Part shown: in pieces, positions 26,558 through 35,759 of the stretch | Numbering within the stretch: position 1 is the stretch's first letter | How the letters are laid out: each line of letters begins with the position of its first letter | From: Thermobifida halotolerans | GTDB lineage: Bacteria; Actinomycetota; Actinomycetes; Streptosporangiales; Streptosporangiaceae | Direction of reading: 5' to 3' | Assembly (NCBI RefSeq): GCF_003574835.2 | Contig: NZ_CP063196.1 | Location: 4,960,001 to 5,024,000, forward strand | DNA: 64,000 nucleotides | The notes under the pieces: model-generated | Seen by the model: only the letters and a program-made list of their open reading frames with translations | What the model was told of the DNA's origin: nothing | Database searches by the model: none | Translations under genes and position numbers: made by a program

Positions 26558-28690
26558 GTGAGTCCGGGGGACGACCGTTTCGGGGAGATGAGGTCTGCGA
26601 CTGTGGGTGTGGAAACGGTTCACGCGGTGCGGGACGACGAACCCCTGCCCGCCGACCGCTTCATGGATCGCGAGGTCGGCTGGCTCCGCTTCAACCAGCG
26701 GGTGCTGGAACTGGCTGAGGACACCTCACTGCCGCTCCTGGAACGCGCGCTGTTCCTGTCCATCTTCTCCAACAACCTCGACGAGTTCTTCATGGTCCGC
26801 GTCGCCGGACTGAAACGCCGCCTGGCCACGGGGGTCGCGGTCTCCTCGCCGAACGGCCAGAGCCCCCGCGAGCAGTTGCGCACCATCAGCGAGGTCACCC
26901 ACGAGCTGATGGAGCGGCACGCCGAGTGCTTCCACACCTCCGTCGCGCCCGCGCTGGTCGAGGCCGGAATCCGCATCGTGCGCTGGAAGGACCTCACCAA
27001 GGACGAGGCCCAGCGCATGCACCGGTTCTTCCGCCGCGCCATCTACCCGGTGCTCACCCCGTTCGCGGTCGACCCCTCCCACCCCTTCCCCTACATCTCG
27101 GGACGCTCCCTCAACCTCGCGGTGACCGTCCGCGACCCGCACACCGGGCGGCAGACGTTCGCCCGCATCAAGGTCCCCTCGGTGCTGCCGCGCTTCATCG
27201 AGCTCGACGGGCAGCGGTTCGTCCCGGTCGAGGACGTCATCTCCGCCCACCTGCCGCAACTGTTCGAGGGCATGGAGATCCAGGAGCACCACGCCTTCCG
27301 GGTCACCCGCAACGCCGACCTCGAAGTGGACGAGGACGAGACCGACGACCTCGTCAAGTCCCTGGAGCAGGAGCTGCTGCGCCGCCGTTTCGGCCCGCTG
27401 GTGCGCCTGGAGGTCGAGGAGACCATCTCCGACGAGATCCTGGACATCCTCCGCGAGGAGCTGGGCGCGGTCGAGGAGGAGATCTACCGCGTCCCCGGTC
27501 CGCTGGACCTCGCCGGACTCTCCCAGTTGCACAGACTGGACCGGCCCGAACTCAAGTACTCGCCGATGGTCCCGGTGGAGCCGCGCGCCCTCGCCCAGAA
27601 CGACTTCTTCGATGTGGTGCGCAGCCGCGAACTGCTCGTCCACCACCCCTACGAGTCGTTCGCGACCACCACCGAACGGTTCATCGCGCTGGCCGCCGCC
27701 GACCCCAAGGTCGTGGCGATCAAGCAGACCCTGTACCGCACCAGCGGCGACTCCCCGATCGTGGAGGCCCTCATCGAGGCGGCCCGGGCGGGCAAGGAGG
27801 TGGTCGCCCTGGTCGAGATCAAGGCCCGCTTCGACGAGCAGAACAACATCCGCTGGGCGCGCAAGCTCGAGGAGGCGGGCTGCCACGTGGTCTACGGCGT
27901 GGTCGGCCTCAAGACGCACTGCAAACTCGCGCTCGTGGTCCGCCAGGAGGACGACGGCAGCCTGCTGCGCTACTGCCACGTCGGCACCGGCAACTACAAC
28001 CCGAGCACCGCCCGCATCTACGAGGACTTCGGGCTGTTCAGCACCGACCTGGAGATGGGCGAGGACCTCAGCGACCTGTTCAACCACCTCACCGGCTTCT
28101 CCCGCAAGAAGCACTACCGGCGGCTGCTGGTGGCCCCCCACGCGCTCCGCGAGGGGCTGATGCGCCAGATCCAGCACGAGGTCAACAACCACGCCCAGGG
28201 ACTGCCCGCACGCGTCCGGATCAAGACCAACTCGCTGGTGGACGAGGAGGTCATCGACGCCCTCTACTCCGCGTCCCGGGCGGGAGTCCCCATCGACCTG
28301 TGGGTGCGCGGCAGTTGCGTGCTGCGCCCGGGGGTGGAGGGGCTGTCGGAGACGATCAGGGTGCGCAGTATCCTCGGACGGTTCCTGGAACACTCCCGAG
28401 TCTTCGTCTTCGAGAATGGAGGGGAACCGCAGGTCTGGATCGGCAGCGCCGATCTCATGCCGCGCAACCTGGATCGCCGGGTCGAGGCGCTGGTGCGCGT
28501 CACCGACCCGGGGCAGCGCGCCCGACTCGCCGGCCTGATGGACCTGGCGATGGCCGACAGTACGTCGACGTGGCACCTCAACCCCGACGGGAGTTGGACC
28601 CGCTTCACGCACGACGAGGAGGGGACGCCGCTGCTGGATCTGCAGAACACCCTGCGCGGTGACCGTCACCTGCGGGTCGTCGATGGCTGA
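26558..28690 (+). CDS. ppk1: Polyphosphate kinase PPK1
   Basis: Reversible synthesis of polyphosphate from ATP. About 710 residues with all four PPK1 domains: N-terminal [20 protein letters not shown], the [15 protein letters not shown] segment, and the two His motifs of the C-terminal phospholipase-D-like domains, [10 protein letters not shown] (near 452, the autophosphorylated type) and CHVGTGNYN (near 473). Start uncertain: GTG 26558 has GGGGGA upstream; ATG 26588 would have its site too close. The stop overlaps the NUDIX gene by eight bases, the same ppk1-mutT1 neighbourhood seen in mycobacteria. Confidence 0.95.
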   Translation: MSPGDDRFGEMRSATVGVETVHAVRDDEPLPADRFMDREVGWLRFNQRVLELAEDTSLPLLERALFLSIFSNNLDEFFMVRVAGLKRRLATGVAVSSPNGQSPREQLRTISEVTHELMERHAECFHTSVAPALVEAGIRIVRWKDLTKDEAQRMHRFFRRAIYPVLTPFAVDPSHPFPYISGRSLNLAVTVRDPHTGRQTFARIKVPSVLPRFIELDGQRFVPVEDVISAHLPQLFEGMEIQEHHAFRVTRNADLEVDEDETDDLVKSLEQELLRRRFGPLVRLEVEETISDEILDILREELGAVEEEIYRVPGPLDLAGLSQLHRLDRPELKYSPMVPVEPRALAQNDFFDVVRSRELLVHHPYESFATTTERFIALAAADPKVVAIKQTLYRTSGDSPIVEALIEAARAGKEVVALVEIKARFDEQNNIRWARKLEEAGCHVVYGVVGLKTHCKLALVVRQEDDGSLLRYCHVGTGNYNPSTARIYEDFGLFSTDLEMGEDLSDLFNHLTGFSRKKHYRRLLVAPHALREGLMRQIQHEVNNHAQGLPARVRIKTNSLVDEEVIDALYSASRAGVPIDLWVRGSCVLRPGVEGLSETIRVRSILGRFLEHSRVFVFENGGEPQVWIGSADLMPRNLDRRVEALVRVTDPGQRARLAGLMDLAMADSTSTWHLNPDGSWTRFTHDEEGTPLLDLQNTLRGDRHLRVVDG

Positions 28691-29672
28691 ACCAGAAAGA
28701 CCCGGCACCGAAACGATCACCGTCACCAGCGCCTTCCCGCCGCGCGACACCGCACCCGGCGGGTACCTGGAACCCATCCGGGCCGCGGGCGCGGTGCTGT
28801 GGCGCGACACCGGGCACGGACGCGAGGTCGCCCTCATCCACCGGCCGGGCCGCGACGACTGGACCCTGCCCAAGGGCAAGCTCAAGAACGGCGAGCACAT
28901 CCTCACCGCCGCGGTGCGGGAGGTCTCCGAGGAGACCGGCCTGCTCCCGGTGCTGGGCCGCCGCCTGCCGCCCCAGCGCTACCTCAAGGACGGCTGGCCC
29001 AAGCAGGTCGAGTGGTGGGCGGCCACCCCCTCGCCCGCCGCCTCGCGGTTCACCCCCAACGAGGAGGTGGACGCGCTGGAGTGGACGCCGCTCGACGCGG
29101 CCCGGGAGCGCCTCAGCTACGACCACGACGTGCACGTTCTCGACAACTTCCGCGCCGGTCCGGCGCGGACGGTTCCGCTGGTCCTGCTGCGGCACGCCTC
29201 GGCGGGCGACAAGCGCGACTGGAACGACCACGACCTGCTGCGCCCGCTGGACGAGACCGGACGCGCCGACGCCCTGGCACTGGCCGAGACGCTCGCCGTG
29301 TTCGGCCCGCTCCGCGTGGTCTCCTCGGCGGCCGCGCGCTGCACCGAGACCGTGGTGCCGTACACGGTCACCCACGCGGCGGAGATCCGCACCGAGCGCG
29401 CGTTCACGGTCGGGGCGCTCGCGTCGGACTCCGGCTCCTTCGACCGCGCCGCCGCCCGCGCGGCCTTCGGCGCCCTGCTCGACGAGCGCGGCCCCACACT
29501 GGTGTGCACCCACGGGGAACTGGTGGCCGACCTCATGCGTGAGGCGTTCGACCGGCTCGACTCCCCCGTGCCCCAGCAGTTGTCCCTGCGCAAGGGCACC
29601 TTCTGGGTGATGCACGTCGACGCCGAGGACGGTTCCCTGGCCGCCGTGGAGCGCCACACCCGCGTCGGCTAG
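28683..29672 (+). CDS. NUDIX hydrolase with histidine-phosphatase domain (MutT1-like)
   Basis: 329-residue two-domain enzyme. The N-terminal NUDIX domain has the box spanning about residues 64-86 ([11 protein letters not shown], then [12 protein letters not shown]); the C-terminal histidine phosphatase domain begins [10 protein letters not shown] near residue 168 with the RH motif, and a second His in [10 protein letters not shown]. Mycobacterial MutT1 has the same architecture and hydrolyses 8-oxo-dGTP and dinucleoside polyphosphates, and its gene also follows ppk1. The ATG at 28683 overlaps the end of ppk1, so the two are co-transcribed. Confidence 0.93.
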   Translation: MAEPERPGTETITVTSAFPPRDTAPGGYLEPIRAAGAVLWRDTGHGREVALIHRPGRDDWTLPKGKLKNGEHILTAAVREVSEETGLLPVLGRRLPPQRYLKDGWPKQVEWWAATPSPAASRFTPNEEVDALEWTPLDAARERLSYDHDVHVLDNFRAGPARTVPLVLLRHASAGDKRDWNDHDLLRPLDETGRADALALAETLAVFGPLRVVSSAAARCTETVVPYTVTHAAEIRTERAFTVGALASDSGSFDRAAARAAFGALLDERGPTLVCTHGELVADLMREAFDRLDSPVPQQLSLRKGTFWVMHVDAEDGSLAAVERHTRVG

Positions 29673-29727
29673 ACCACCGAGGCGCGGACGGTCCTCGGAA
29701 CCGACCGCAGAGAAGTGAAGTTGGGAC

Positions 29728-30543
29728 GTGATGACCGACACGATCGTCAGCGCCGCCAACCCGCTGGTGAAGCGGATGCGGCAGCTCGCCTCCCGCAGGT
29801 ACCGCCGGAAGGAGGGCGTGTTCCTCGTGGAGGGCGCGCAGCCGGTGTGGCGCGCCGTCGAGGCCGGGTGGGACATCGAGACCCTGGTGGTCGCCCCCGA
29901 CCTGCTCGCCGGGTCGGCCGCCGCGCGGATGGTCGCCGACCAGGAGGCGCGGGGGACGCGGGTGGCGCGGCTCAGCGCCGAACTGTTCACGCGGCTGTCC
30001 GACCGGGAAGGCCCCTCGGGGCTGGCCGCGATCGTCCGGTGCCGCACGACGCGGCTGGACGATCTCGCGGTCGGGCCCGGCGCGGTCTTCGCCGCGCTGC
30101 ACCGCGTGGGCAACCCCGGAAACCTCGGCACGGTCGTCCGGACCGTCGACGCGGTCGGCGGCGCGGGCGTCGTCCTGGTGGGGGAGACCGCCGACCCGTA
30201 CGCTCCGGCGGCGGTGAAGGCCAGCATGGGCTCCCTCTTCGCCGTCGACGTGGCGTCCGCCCCCGACGCGGACACGTTCTTCGCCTGGGCGGAGGCGAAC
30301 GGCGTCCAGGTGGCGGCCACGTCCGGATACGCCGACAGCGACCACTGGCACGCCGCCTACCGGACGCCGCTGGCCGTCCTGCTCGGCAGCGAGGGCGACG
30401 GGCTGCCGGACGACCTGCTGGACCGCGCCGACCTGCGGGTACGCATTCCGATGGTCGGCACCGCCGAGTCGCTGAACCTCGCCGTCGCCGCCGCCGTGAT
30501 GCTGTACGAGACGCGGCGGCACGCACCGGGCCTCGGCGGCTGA
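29728..30543 (+). CDS. TrmH/SpoU-family RNA methyltransferase
   Basis: 271-residue SPOUT methyltransferase that probably 2'-O-methylates rRNA or tRNA. The N-terminal substrate-binding part has NPLVKRMRQLASRRYRRKE and FLVEGAQPV; the knotted C-terminal domain carries the three SpoU motifs: RVGNPGNLGTVVRTVDAVG, VLLGSEGDGLP and IPMVGTAESLNLAVAAAV. GTG at 29728 and ATG at 29731 are both possible. Exact target nucleotide cannot be assigned from sequence. Confidence 0.92.
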   Translation: MMTDTIVSAANPLVKRMRQLASRRYRRKEGVFLVEGAQPVWRAVEAGWDIETLVVAPDLLAGSAAARMVADQEARGTRVARLSAELFTRLSDREGPSGLAAIVRCRTTRLDDLAVGPGAVFAALHRVGNPGNLGTVVRTVDAVGGAGVVLVGETADPYAPAAVKASMGSLFAVDVASAPDADTFFAWAEANGVQVAATSGYADSDHWHAAYRTPLAVLLGSEGDGLPDDLLDRADLRVRIPMVGTAESLNLAVAAAVMLYETRRHAPGLGG

Positions 30544-30591
30544 CCGAGGGGGAGGCGAAGCGCCGGCGGGCGCGCTCGGTAGGGTGCGGGC

Positions 30592-31044
30592 ATGGCCAAG
30601 CACCGGGTGTCCCGCAGCATCGTCGTCAACGCCCCCGCGGAGGAGGTCTTCGCCGTCATCGCCGACCCGCGCCGCCACCCCGACCTCGACGGCTCCGCCA
30701 CGGTGCGCGGCCACCTGCACGGGCCGACCAGGTTGACCGCGGGCTCCGAGTTCGGCATGGACATGAAGATGTTCGGCGTGCCCTACCGGATGACCAACCG
30801 GGTGGTGGAGTACGAGAAGGACCGCCGCATCGCCTGGCGGCACATCGGCGCGCACCGCTGGCGCTGGGAACTGGAGCCGCTGGACGACGGCACCACCCGG
30901 GTCACCGAGACCTTCGACTACTCGACCACGGGCCCGCTCGCGGTCCTCTACCGGCTCGCGGGACATCCGGCCCGCAACGCCCGCGCCATCGAGGCCACTC
31001 TGCCGAGGTTGAAGGCGCTGGTGGAAAGCGCTCAGGAACGGTAG
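30592..31044 (+). CDS. SRPBCC-family protein
   Basis: 150-residue START/polyketide-cyclase-like fold protein: VSRSIVVNAPAEEVFAVIADPRRHPDLDGS at the N-terminus is the typical SRPBCC opening, followed by the curved-sheet pattern RRIAWRHIGAHRWRWELEP and a C-terminal amphipathic helix. Members bind hydrophobic ligands; no ligand is implied by the context. Its 3' end overlaps the convergent toxin gene by 13 bases. Confidence 0.85.
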   Translation: MAKHRVSRSIVVNAPAEEVFAVIADPRRHPDLDGSATVRGHLHGPTRLTAGSEFGMDMKMFGVPYRMTNRVVEYEKDRRIAWRHIGAHRWRWELEPLDDGTTRVTETFDYSTTGPLAVLYRLAGHPARNARAIEATLPRLKALVESAQER

Positions 31045-31304
31045 ATCTCCCGCCGGTGGCCGATTCTCACGACGAGAACGCGGATGAGCCGGTCGTGGAT
31101 CTCCACGATGATCCGGTTGTCCCCGACCCGGTAGCGCCAGAGGCCACCGAGCCGCGCTCCCTTCAAAGCATCGCCGAGGACCCTGGGGTCCTCGGCGGGG
31201 GCGATCCGTTCGTTCAGGAAGCGAAGTACTCGTCTGGCTTCCTGCCTGTCGAGTTTGCCGAGATCACGGCGTGCTACTTCGTCGAACTCAATCGTCCAGG
31301 TCAT
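31032..31304 (-). CDS. RelE/ParE-family toxin
   Basis: 90-residue small basic toxin of the RelE fold: WTIEFDEVARRDLGKLDRQEARRVLRFL, then GLWRYRVGDNRIIVEI and RVLVVRIGHRREIYR. The core basic and aromatic residues (Arg in WRYRVGDNR, C-terminal HRREIY) match active RelE toxins that cleave mRNA in the ribosomal A site, so it looks functional. Translated from an ATG 17 bases inside the antitoxin gene, the usual coupled arrangement. Local base composition is lower in GC than nearby genes. Confidence 0.92.
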   Translation of the reverse strand: MTWTIEFDEVARRDLGKLDRQEARRVLRFLNERIAPAEDPRVLGDALKGARLGGLWRYRVGDNRIIVEIHDRLIRVLVVRIGHRREIYRS

Positions 31305-31512
31305 ACTCGGCCATGACTTCGCTCAGAGGGATGGTGTGGCTGCGTCCGGCACGCAGGTCCTCGATCCGACGCTCGGCCAGGTAGACGTCTTCCAGATCAT
31401 CGATGTAAGCCGCGATGGCTTCGCGCGCGTAGAAACTCTTGGATCGTCCGGTCTCTTGGGCGAGAGCGGCAAGACGCTGTTCGAGTTCTTCCGGAAGTCT
31501 GAGAGCCAGCAT
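31288..31512 (-). CDS. RelB/DinJ-type antitoxin
   Basis: 74-residue antitoxin: ribbon-helix-helix-like N-terminus (LALRLPEELEQRLAALAQETGRSKSFYAREAI) and a C-terminal toxin-neutralising tail (RIEDLRAGRSHTIPLSEVMAEYDLDD). Start set at ATG 31512 because AGGAGG lies five bases upstream. Overlaps the toxin gene; a palindromic operator stands 22 bases before the start, so autoregulation is likely. Confidence 0.92.
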   Translation of the reverse strand: MLALRLPEELEQRLAALAQETGRSKSFYAREAIAAYIDDLEDVYLAERRIEDLRAGRSHTIPLSEVMAEYDLDD

Positions 31513-31533
31513 GCCGACCTCCTGAAATAGGTT

Positions 31534-31549
31534 GCTATACAAGTATAGC
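31534..31549 (-). promoter_or_regulatory. Palindromic operator of the toxin-antitoxin operon
   Basis: GCTATAC-AA-GTATAGC, a perfect 7-base inverted repeat, overlaps a -10-like TATACT on the minus strand. Position just upstream of the antitoxin start fits repression by the RHH antitoxin. Confidence 0.75.
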
Positions 31550-31608
31550 GACGAGGAGAGCGGTACTGTCTCGGCTGTTCATCGGTGATGAGAGGGCCTG
31601 TCCGCCGC

Positions 31609-32670
31609 TCACGCCGGATAGCACTCCACCTCCGTCGCCTTCACGCTCGCCCACACCCGTTCGCCCGGGGCGAGCGACAGCTCGGCGAGCGCGGCCGGGG
31701 TGATGTCGGCGCTCACCGCCAACGCGCCGGTCAGGTGGACGCGCACCTGGTCGCCGAAGCGCTCCACGCCGTCCACGGTCAGCGGCCAGGCGTTGCGGGG
31801 ACTGCCGTGGGGGCGGTCCCGGTACAGGGCGACGGCGCGCGGCGGGAACGCGGCGAACACCTCCCCCGAGTGGGACGACGCCGCGGTCAGCGCCACCGGT
31901 CCGCCGGGGCCGCCGGGGAGCAGCACCCGCGTGCCCTCGGCCTCCCCCCGGTACAGGTTCACCCCCACCAGGCGCGCCACGTACCCGGTGCGGGGCCGCC
32001 GGGCCACCTCCGCGGGCGGCCCCTCCTGCACGGCCGAGCCGTCCTCCAGCACCAGCACCCGGTCGGCGAGCACCATCGCGTCCAGCGGGTCGTGGGTGAC
32101 CAGCACGGCCGCGCCGTCGAACGCGGCCAGGCGGCGGCGCAGTTGCGAACGGACCGACACCCGGGTGTGCGCGTCCAGCGCGGCCATCGGCTCGTCCAGC
32201 AGCAGCAGCCGCGGACGCACCGCCAACGCCCGGGCCAGCGCGACCCGCTGCGCCTGCCCACCGGACAGGGCGCGCGGCCGGGCCGCCGCGTACTCGGCCA
32301 GACCCACCTCGCCGAGCAGGTCGAGGGCGAGACGGCGAGCCCGCCGCGTGGGCACGCCCCGGCAGCGCGGCCCGAACGCCACGTTCTCCACCACGCTCAG
32401 GTGCGCGAACAGCAGGTAGTCCTGGAACACCATGCCCACCGGGCGCCGTTCGGCGGGCTCGGCGGTGATGTCGACGCCGTCCAGCAGGACGCGCCCCTCC
32501 GACAGCGGCAGCAGTCCGGCGAGCGCGCGCAGCACCGTGGACTTGCCCGCGCCGTTGGGGCCGAGCAGCGCCAGCACCTGGCCGGACGCGACCCGCAGCC
32601 CCACGTCCAGGGAGAAGGCGGGGCGGCGCACCGCCACCCGCGCGTCCAGCACCACGTCGCCGGAGGTCAC
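31609..32670 (-). CDS. modC: Molybdate ABC transporter ATP-binding protein ModC
   Basis: 353-residue ABC ATPase. Walker A LLGPNGAGKST, signature LSGGQAQRVALARAL, Walker B LLLLDEPMAALD, H-loop LVTHDPLDAM, followed by a C-terminal TOBE-like domain (VNLYRGEAEGTRVLLPG and VDGVERFGDQVRVHLTG), as in ModC, which binds molybdate for feedback control. GTG start at 32670 overlaps the modB stop (GTGA). Last gene of modA-modB-modC. Confidence 0.93.
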   Translation of the reverse strand: MTSGDVVLDARVAVRRPAFSLDVGLRVASGQVLALLGPNGAGKSTVLRALAGLLPLSEGRVLLDGVDITAEPAERRPVGMVFQDYLLFAHLSVVENVAFGPRCRGVPTRRARRLALDLLGEVGLAEYAAARPRALSGGQAQRVALARALAVRPRLLLLDEPMAALDAHTRVSVRSQLRRRLAAFDGAAVLVTHDPLDAMVLADRVLVLEDGSAVQEGPPAEVARRPRTGYVARLVGVNLYRGEAEGTRVLLPGGPGGPVALTAASSHSGEVFAAFPPRAVALYRDRPHGSPRNAWPLTVDGVERFGDQVRVHLTGALAVSADITPAALAELSLAPGERVWASVKATEVECYPA

Positions 32671-33506
32671 AGCGTCCCCACCCACCGGTCCCGCAGCAGC
32701 ACCAGGATCAGCAGCGACACCGCCAGCAGTACCAGGCTGAGCACGATCGCCGACTCCGGGCTCTCCTGCATCGCCAGGTAGACGGCCAACGGCATGGTCT
32801 GGGTTCGGCCGGGGAAGTTGCCCGCGAACATGATCGTCGCGCCGAACTCGCCCAGTGCCCGCGACCAGCACAGCACCGCGCCCGCCAGCACGCCCGGCGC
32901 GACCGTCGGCAGCGTCACCCGCCGGAACACCGTCCACCGGGTCGCGCCCAGGGTGGCCGCCGCCTCCTCGTAGCGCCGGTCGACGCCGCGCAGCGCCCCC
33001 TCCACGCTGATCACCAGGAACGGCATCGCCACGAACACCTGGGCCACCACCACCCCGGCGGGGGTGAACGGCAGCGAGTACCCGGTCCACTCGTACAGGT
33101 GGCGGCCGACCACGCCGTTGCGGCCCAGCACCAGCAGCAGCGCCACCCCGCCCACCACCGGCGGCAGCACGAGCGGCACCGTGACCAGCGCCCGCGCCAC
33201 GCGCCGCCCCGGGAAGGCGGTACGGGCCAGCAGCCAGGCCAGCGGCACTCCCAGCAGCAGCGACACGGCGGTCGCGGCGGTCGCCGTGACCAGCGACAGT
33301 CCCAGCGCGTCGCGCACCTCGGGGGAGACCAGCCGGGTGCCGAGGGTGGGCCACGGGGCGCGGACCAGCAGCCCGGCCATGGGCAGCACCAGGAAGCCGA
33401 GGCCGAGCAGCGCGGGGACCACGAGCGGCCAGGGGACGCGGCCCGCGGACGGGCGGACGGGGCGCCCCGCCCGTCCGCGCGGGTCAGGGGAGGTCGAAAC
33501 CGGCAT
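32667..33506 (-). CDS. modB: Molybdate ABC transporter permease ModB
   Basis: 279-residue inner-membrane permease with about five to six membrane segments. Contains the EAA loop that contacts ModC (DRRYEEAAATLGATRWTVFRRVTLP) and the family-typical ALGEFGATIMFAGNFPGRTQTMPLAVY, which is characteristic of molybdate permeases. Overlaps modA by 23 bases upstream and modC by four downstream. Confidence 0.94.
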   Translation of the reverse strand: MPVSTSPDPRGRAGRPVRPSAGRVPWPLVVPALLGLGFLVLPMAGLLVRAPWPTLGTRLVSPEVRDALGLSLVTATAATAVSLLLGVPLAWLLARTAFPGRRVARALVTVPLVLPPVVGGVALLLVLGRNGVVGRHLYEWTGYSLPFTPAGVVVAQVFVAMPFLVISVEGALRGVDRRYEEAAATLGATRWTVFRRVTLPTVAPGVLAGAVLCWSRALGEFGATIMFAGNFPGRTQTMPLAVYLAMQESPESAIVLSLVLLAVSLLILVLLRDRWVGTL

Positions 33507-34248
33507 CGTCCAGCGCCTTCGCCCCCTCGGGGGAGGTCACCAGGTCCACCCACGCCGCGGCCGCTCCCGGTTCGGGGGCGTCGGCGAGCACCGCGACCGG
33601 GTAGTCGTTGACGGCGGTGTCGGCCTGGGGGAAGTCGACGCCGAGCACCGCGCCGTCCGCGGCCGCCACGTCGCTGCGGTAGACCAGCGCGGCGTCCACC
33701 TCGCCCAGTCGCACCCTGGTCAGCGCGGCCTTGACGTCCTCCTCCCAGGTCACCGGCTCGACCGCGACTCCGGCGGCGTCCAGCGCGGTGCGCGCGGCGG
33801 CCCCGCAGGGCACCTGTTCGGCGCACAGCGCCACGGCGACGTCGTCGTCGGCGAGGTCGCTGAGGGAGTCGATCCCGGCGGGGTTGTCCGGCGGAACCGC
33901 GATCCGCAGCGTGTTGCGCGCGAACACCACCGGGCCGCCGACCACGCCGACCTCGTCCGCCACCCGGTCCATGGTGGCGGTGTCGGCGGAGGCGAACACG
34001 TCGGCGGGCGCGCCCTGGACGAGCTGTTCGGCCAGGGCCGAGCTGCCCGCGAAGACGAACTCCACGGCGACGCCGGGACGCTCGGCCTCGAACACCGCTG
34101 CCAGCTCCTGGAAGGTCTCGGTGAGCGAGGCCGCGGCGAACACGGTGAGGGTGCGGTCGGCGCCCTCGGCGGAGCCGTCCCCGACGGGCGCGCACGCGCA
34201 GACCGCGAGCGCGGCGCACAGCGGCGCGGCGATTCGGAAGTCCCTCAC
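33484..34248 (-). CDS. modA: Molybdate-binding protein ModA
   Basis: 254-residue exported binding protein. Signal sequence ends near AVCACAP, a probable lipobox (the exact Cys, of the two, is uncertain). Mature protein starts LTVFAAASLTETFQEL and has FVFAGSSALAEQLVQGAPADVFASAD, the molybdate-oxyanion site of ModA. GTG start at 34248 with AGGG upstream; a longer frame to 34383 is less likely. First gene of modABC. A BisC-like molybdoenzyme lies at 46517-48859 in the same region. Confidence 0.93.
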   Translation of the reverse strand: MRDFRIAAPLCAALAVCACAPVGDGSAEGADRTLTVFAAASLTETFQELAAVFEAERPGVAVEFVFAGSSALAEQLVQGAPADVFASADTATMDRVADEVGVVGGPVVFARNTLRIAVPPDNPAGIDSLSDLADDDVAVALCAEQVPCGAAARTALDAAGVAVEPVTWEEDVKAALTRVRLGEVDAALVYRSDVAAADGAVLGVDFPQADTAVNDYPVAVLADAPEPGAAAAWVDLVTSPEGAKALDDAGFDLP

Positions 34249-34358
34249 GGAAGGGACCCTACCGCCCGCACGGTCCGGTGATCCTGGGACCACGGGGCCG
34301 CACCGTGGCGGGAACCCGCTCCCGCCACGGCCGCCGGTGCCCGGTAGTGCTGCCACCA

Positions 34359-34398
34359 CCCTGATCCGGAGTGTTGTCGCCAATGCGCCGGACCAGGG
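34359..34398. promoter_or_regulatory. Imperfect inverted repeat before the sensor kinase gene
   Basis: CCCTGATCCGG (34359-34369) and CCGGACCAGGG (34388-34398) are complementary except for one position, spaced by 18 bases, ending 18 bases before the kinase start. Candidate operator or leader hairpin between modA (-) and the kinase (+). Confidence 0.4.
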
Positions 34399-34416
34399 TC
34401 CCGCCTAGCGTGGGAG

Positions 34417-35757
34417 ATGACCAACCGGACCGGAGAGCGGGGCGGACAGATGGCGAGTGGCGGACTCGGGGTGTGGCGGGAGCGCCTGGTCGCGGTGCTG
34501 CACCTGTTCACCTCCCTCGTGCTGTCCCTGCTCTACCTGATCCCCGCGACACTGCTGTTCCTGATGGTCGGCTCCCTGTCGGCGACCGTGGCCGAGATCC
34601 TGCTCGGCATGGTGTCCCCCGACTGGGAACTGCCCGTACTGGCCTTCCTGACGGCGTGGGCGCTGCCCGTCTCCACCCTGCTGGCCCGGTTCTGCACGCG
34701 CGTCCAGCGCAGGCGCATGAGCGACCTGTTCGGGATCGTGGAGACCACGGTGCCGGAGAGCAGCGAGGACCATCCGGCCGTGCGCGTCCTGCGTTTCCTC
34801 CTCGGCCGCGACGCCTGGACGGCGGTGCTCTACAGCACCGCCGCCGGACTCGTCGGCCTGATGTCGGGCGGACTCGCGGTGCTGCTGGTCGCCTACGGGG
34901 TCGGCGGCACGTTCGGAGGCATGCTGGCCCTCGCCCTCGTGACCCTGGGAGGCGTGCCCGCCGAGCAGGACAGCCTGATCACGGTCGTCATGTACACCCT
35001 GGCGGGGCCACTGCTGGCGGTGAGCGGGCTGTGGGTCGCCCCGTGGCTGGTCCGTGTCGACGCCGACATCATGCAGCGCATGCTGTTCGACTCCCCGCAG
35101 GTACGGGTCCGCCGCAGGCTGCTCGAACTGCACGACACCCGCTCCCGCATGGTGGACGCGGCCGAGGCCGAACGCCGCCGGATCGAACGCGACCTGCACG
35201 ACGGCGCCCAGCAGCGCCTGCTGGCCCTCACCATGACCCTGACGCGGGCGCGCGCCAAGTTCGAACGCGACCCCGAGCAGGCCCGCGCGCTGCTGGAGGA
35301 GGCGCAGAGCGAGTCCCGTGCGGTCATGGCCGACCTGCGCGAGGTGGCCCGCGGCCTGCACCCCAGGGTGCTCACCGACCACGGACTCGACGCCGCGCTC
35401 CCGGTCGCCGCCGGCCGCTGCCCGGTGCCGGTACGGGTCGAGGTCGACCTGGCCGACCGTCCGTCGCCGCGCGCCGAAGGCGTCGCCTACTACGTGGCCT
35501 GCGAGGCGCTCACCAACATCGCCAAGCACGCCGGGGCCACCACCGTCACCGTCCGGGTCGAACGCGTGCCGCAGCGCCGCGGCGACCTGCTCCGCATCAC
35601 CGTCGCCGACGACGGCCGGGGCGGCGCGAACCCCGACAAGGGCACCGGGCTGTACGGACTGTGGGACCGGGTGCACGCGGTCGACGGTGAACTCTCCGTG
35701 CACAGTCCACCCGGTGGGGGGACCACCCTCACCGCCAACATTCCCTGGAAGGCGTAA
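34417..35757 (+). CDS. NarL-type sensor histidine kinase
   Basis: 446 residues. Several hydrophobic segments in residues about 20-220 form the membrane sensor. HisKA_3 phosphoacceptor motif AERRRIERDLHDGAQQRLLAL (His near residue 258), then an HATPase domain with N box ACEALTNIAKHAGATT and G boxes ADDGRGG, GTGLYGLWDRV. Starts at ATG 34417 or 34450. Overlaps nothing, but the response regulator gene starts three bases after its stop, and the pair surely acts together. Similar pairs upstream of DUF4097-type proteins are often cell-envelope-stress sensors. Confidence 0.93.
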   Translation: MTNRTGERGGQMASGGLGVWRERLVAVLHLFTSLVLSLLYLIPATLLFLMVGSLSATVAEILLGMVSPDWELPVLAFLTAWALPVSTLLARFCTRVQRRRMSDLFGIVETTVPESSEDHPAVRVLRFLLGRDAWTAVLYSTAAGLVGLMSGGLAVLLVAYGVGGTFGGMLALALVTLGGVPAEQDSLITVVMYTLAGPLLAVSGLWVAPWLVRVDADIMQRMLFDSPQVRVRRRLLELHDTRSRMVDAAEAERRRIERDLHDGAQQRLLALTMTLTRARAKFERDPEQARALLEEAQSESRAVMADLREVARGLHPRVLTDHGLDAALPVAAGRCPVPVRVEVDLADRPSPRAEGVAYYVACEALTNIAKHAGATTVTVRVERVPQRRGDLLRITVADDGRGGANPDKGTGLYGLWDRVHAVDGELSVHSPPGGGTTLTANIPWKA

Positions 35758-35759
35758 CC

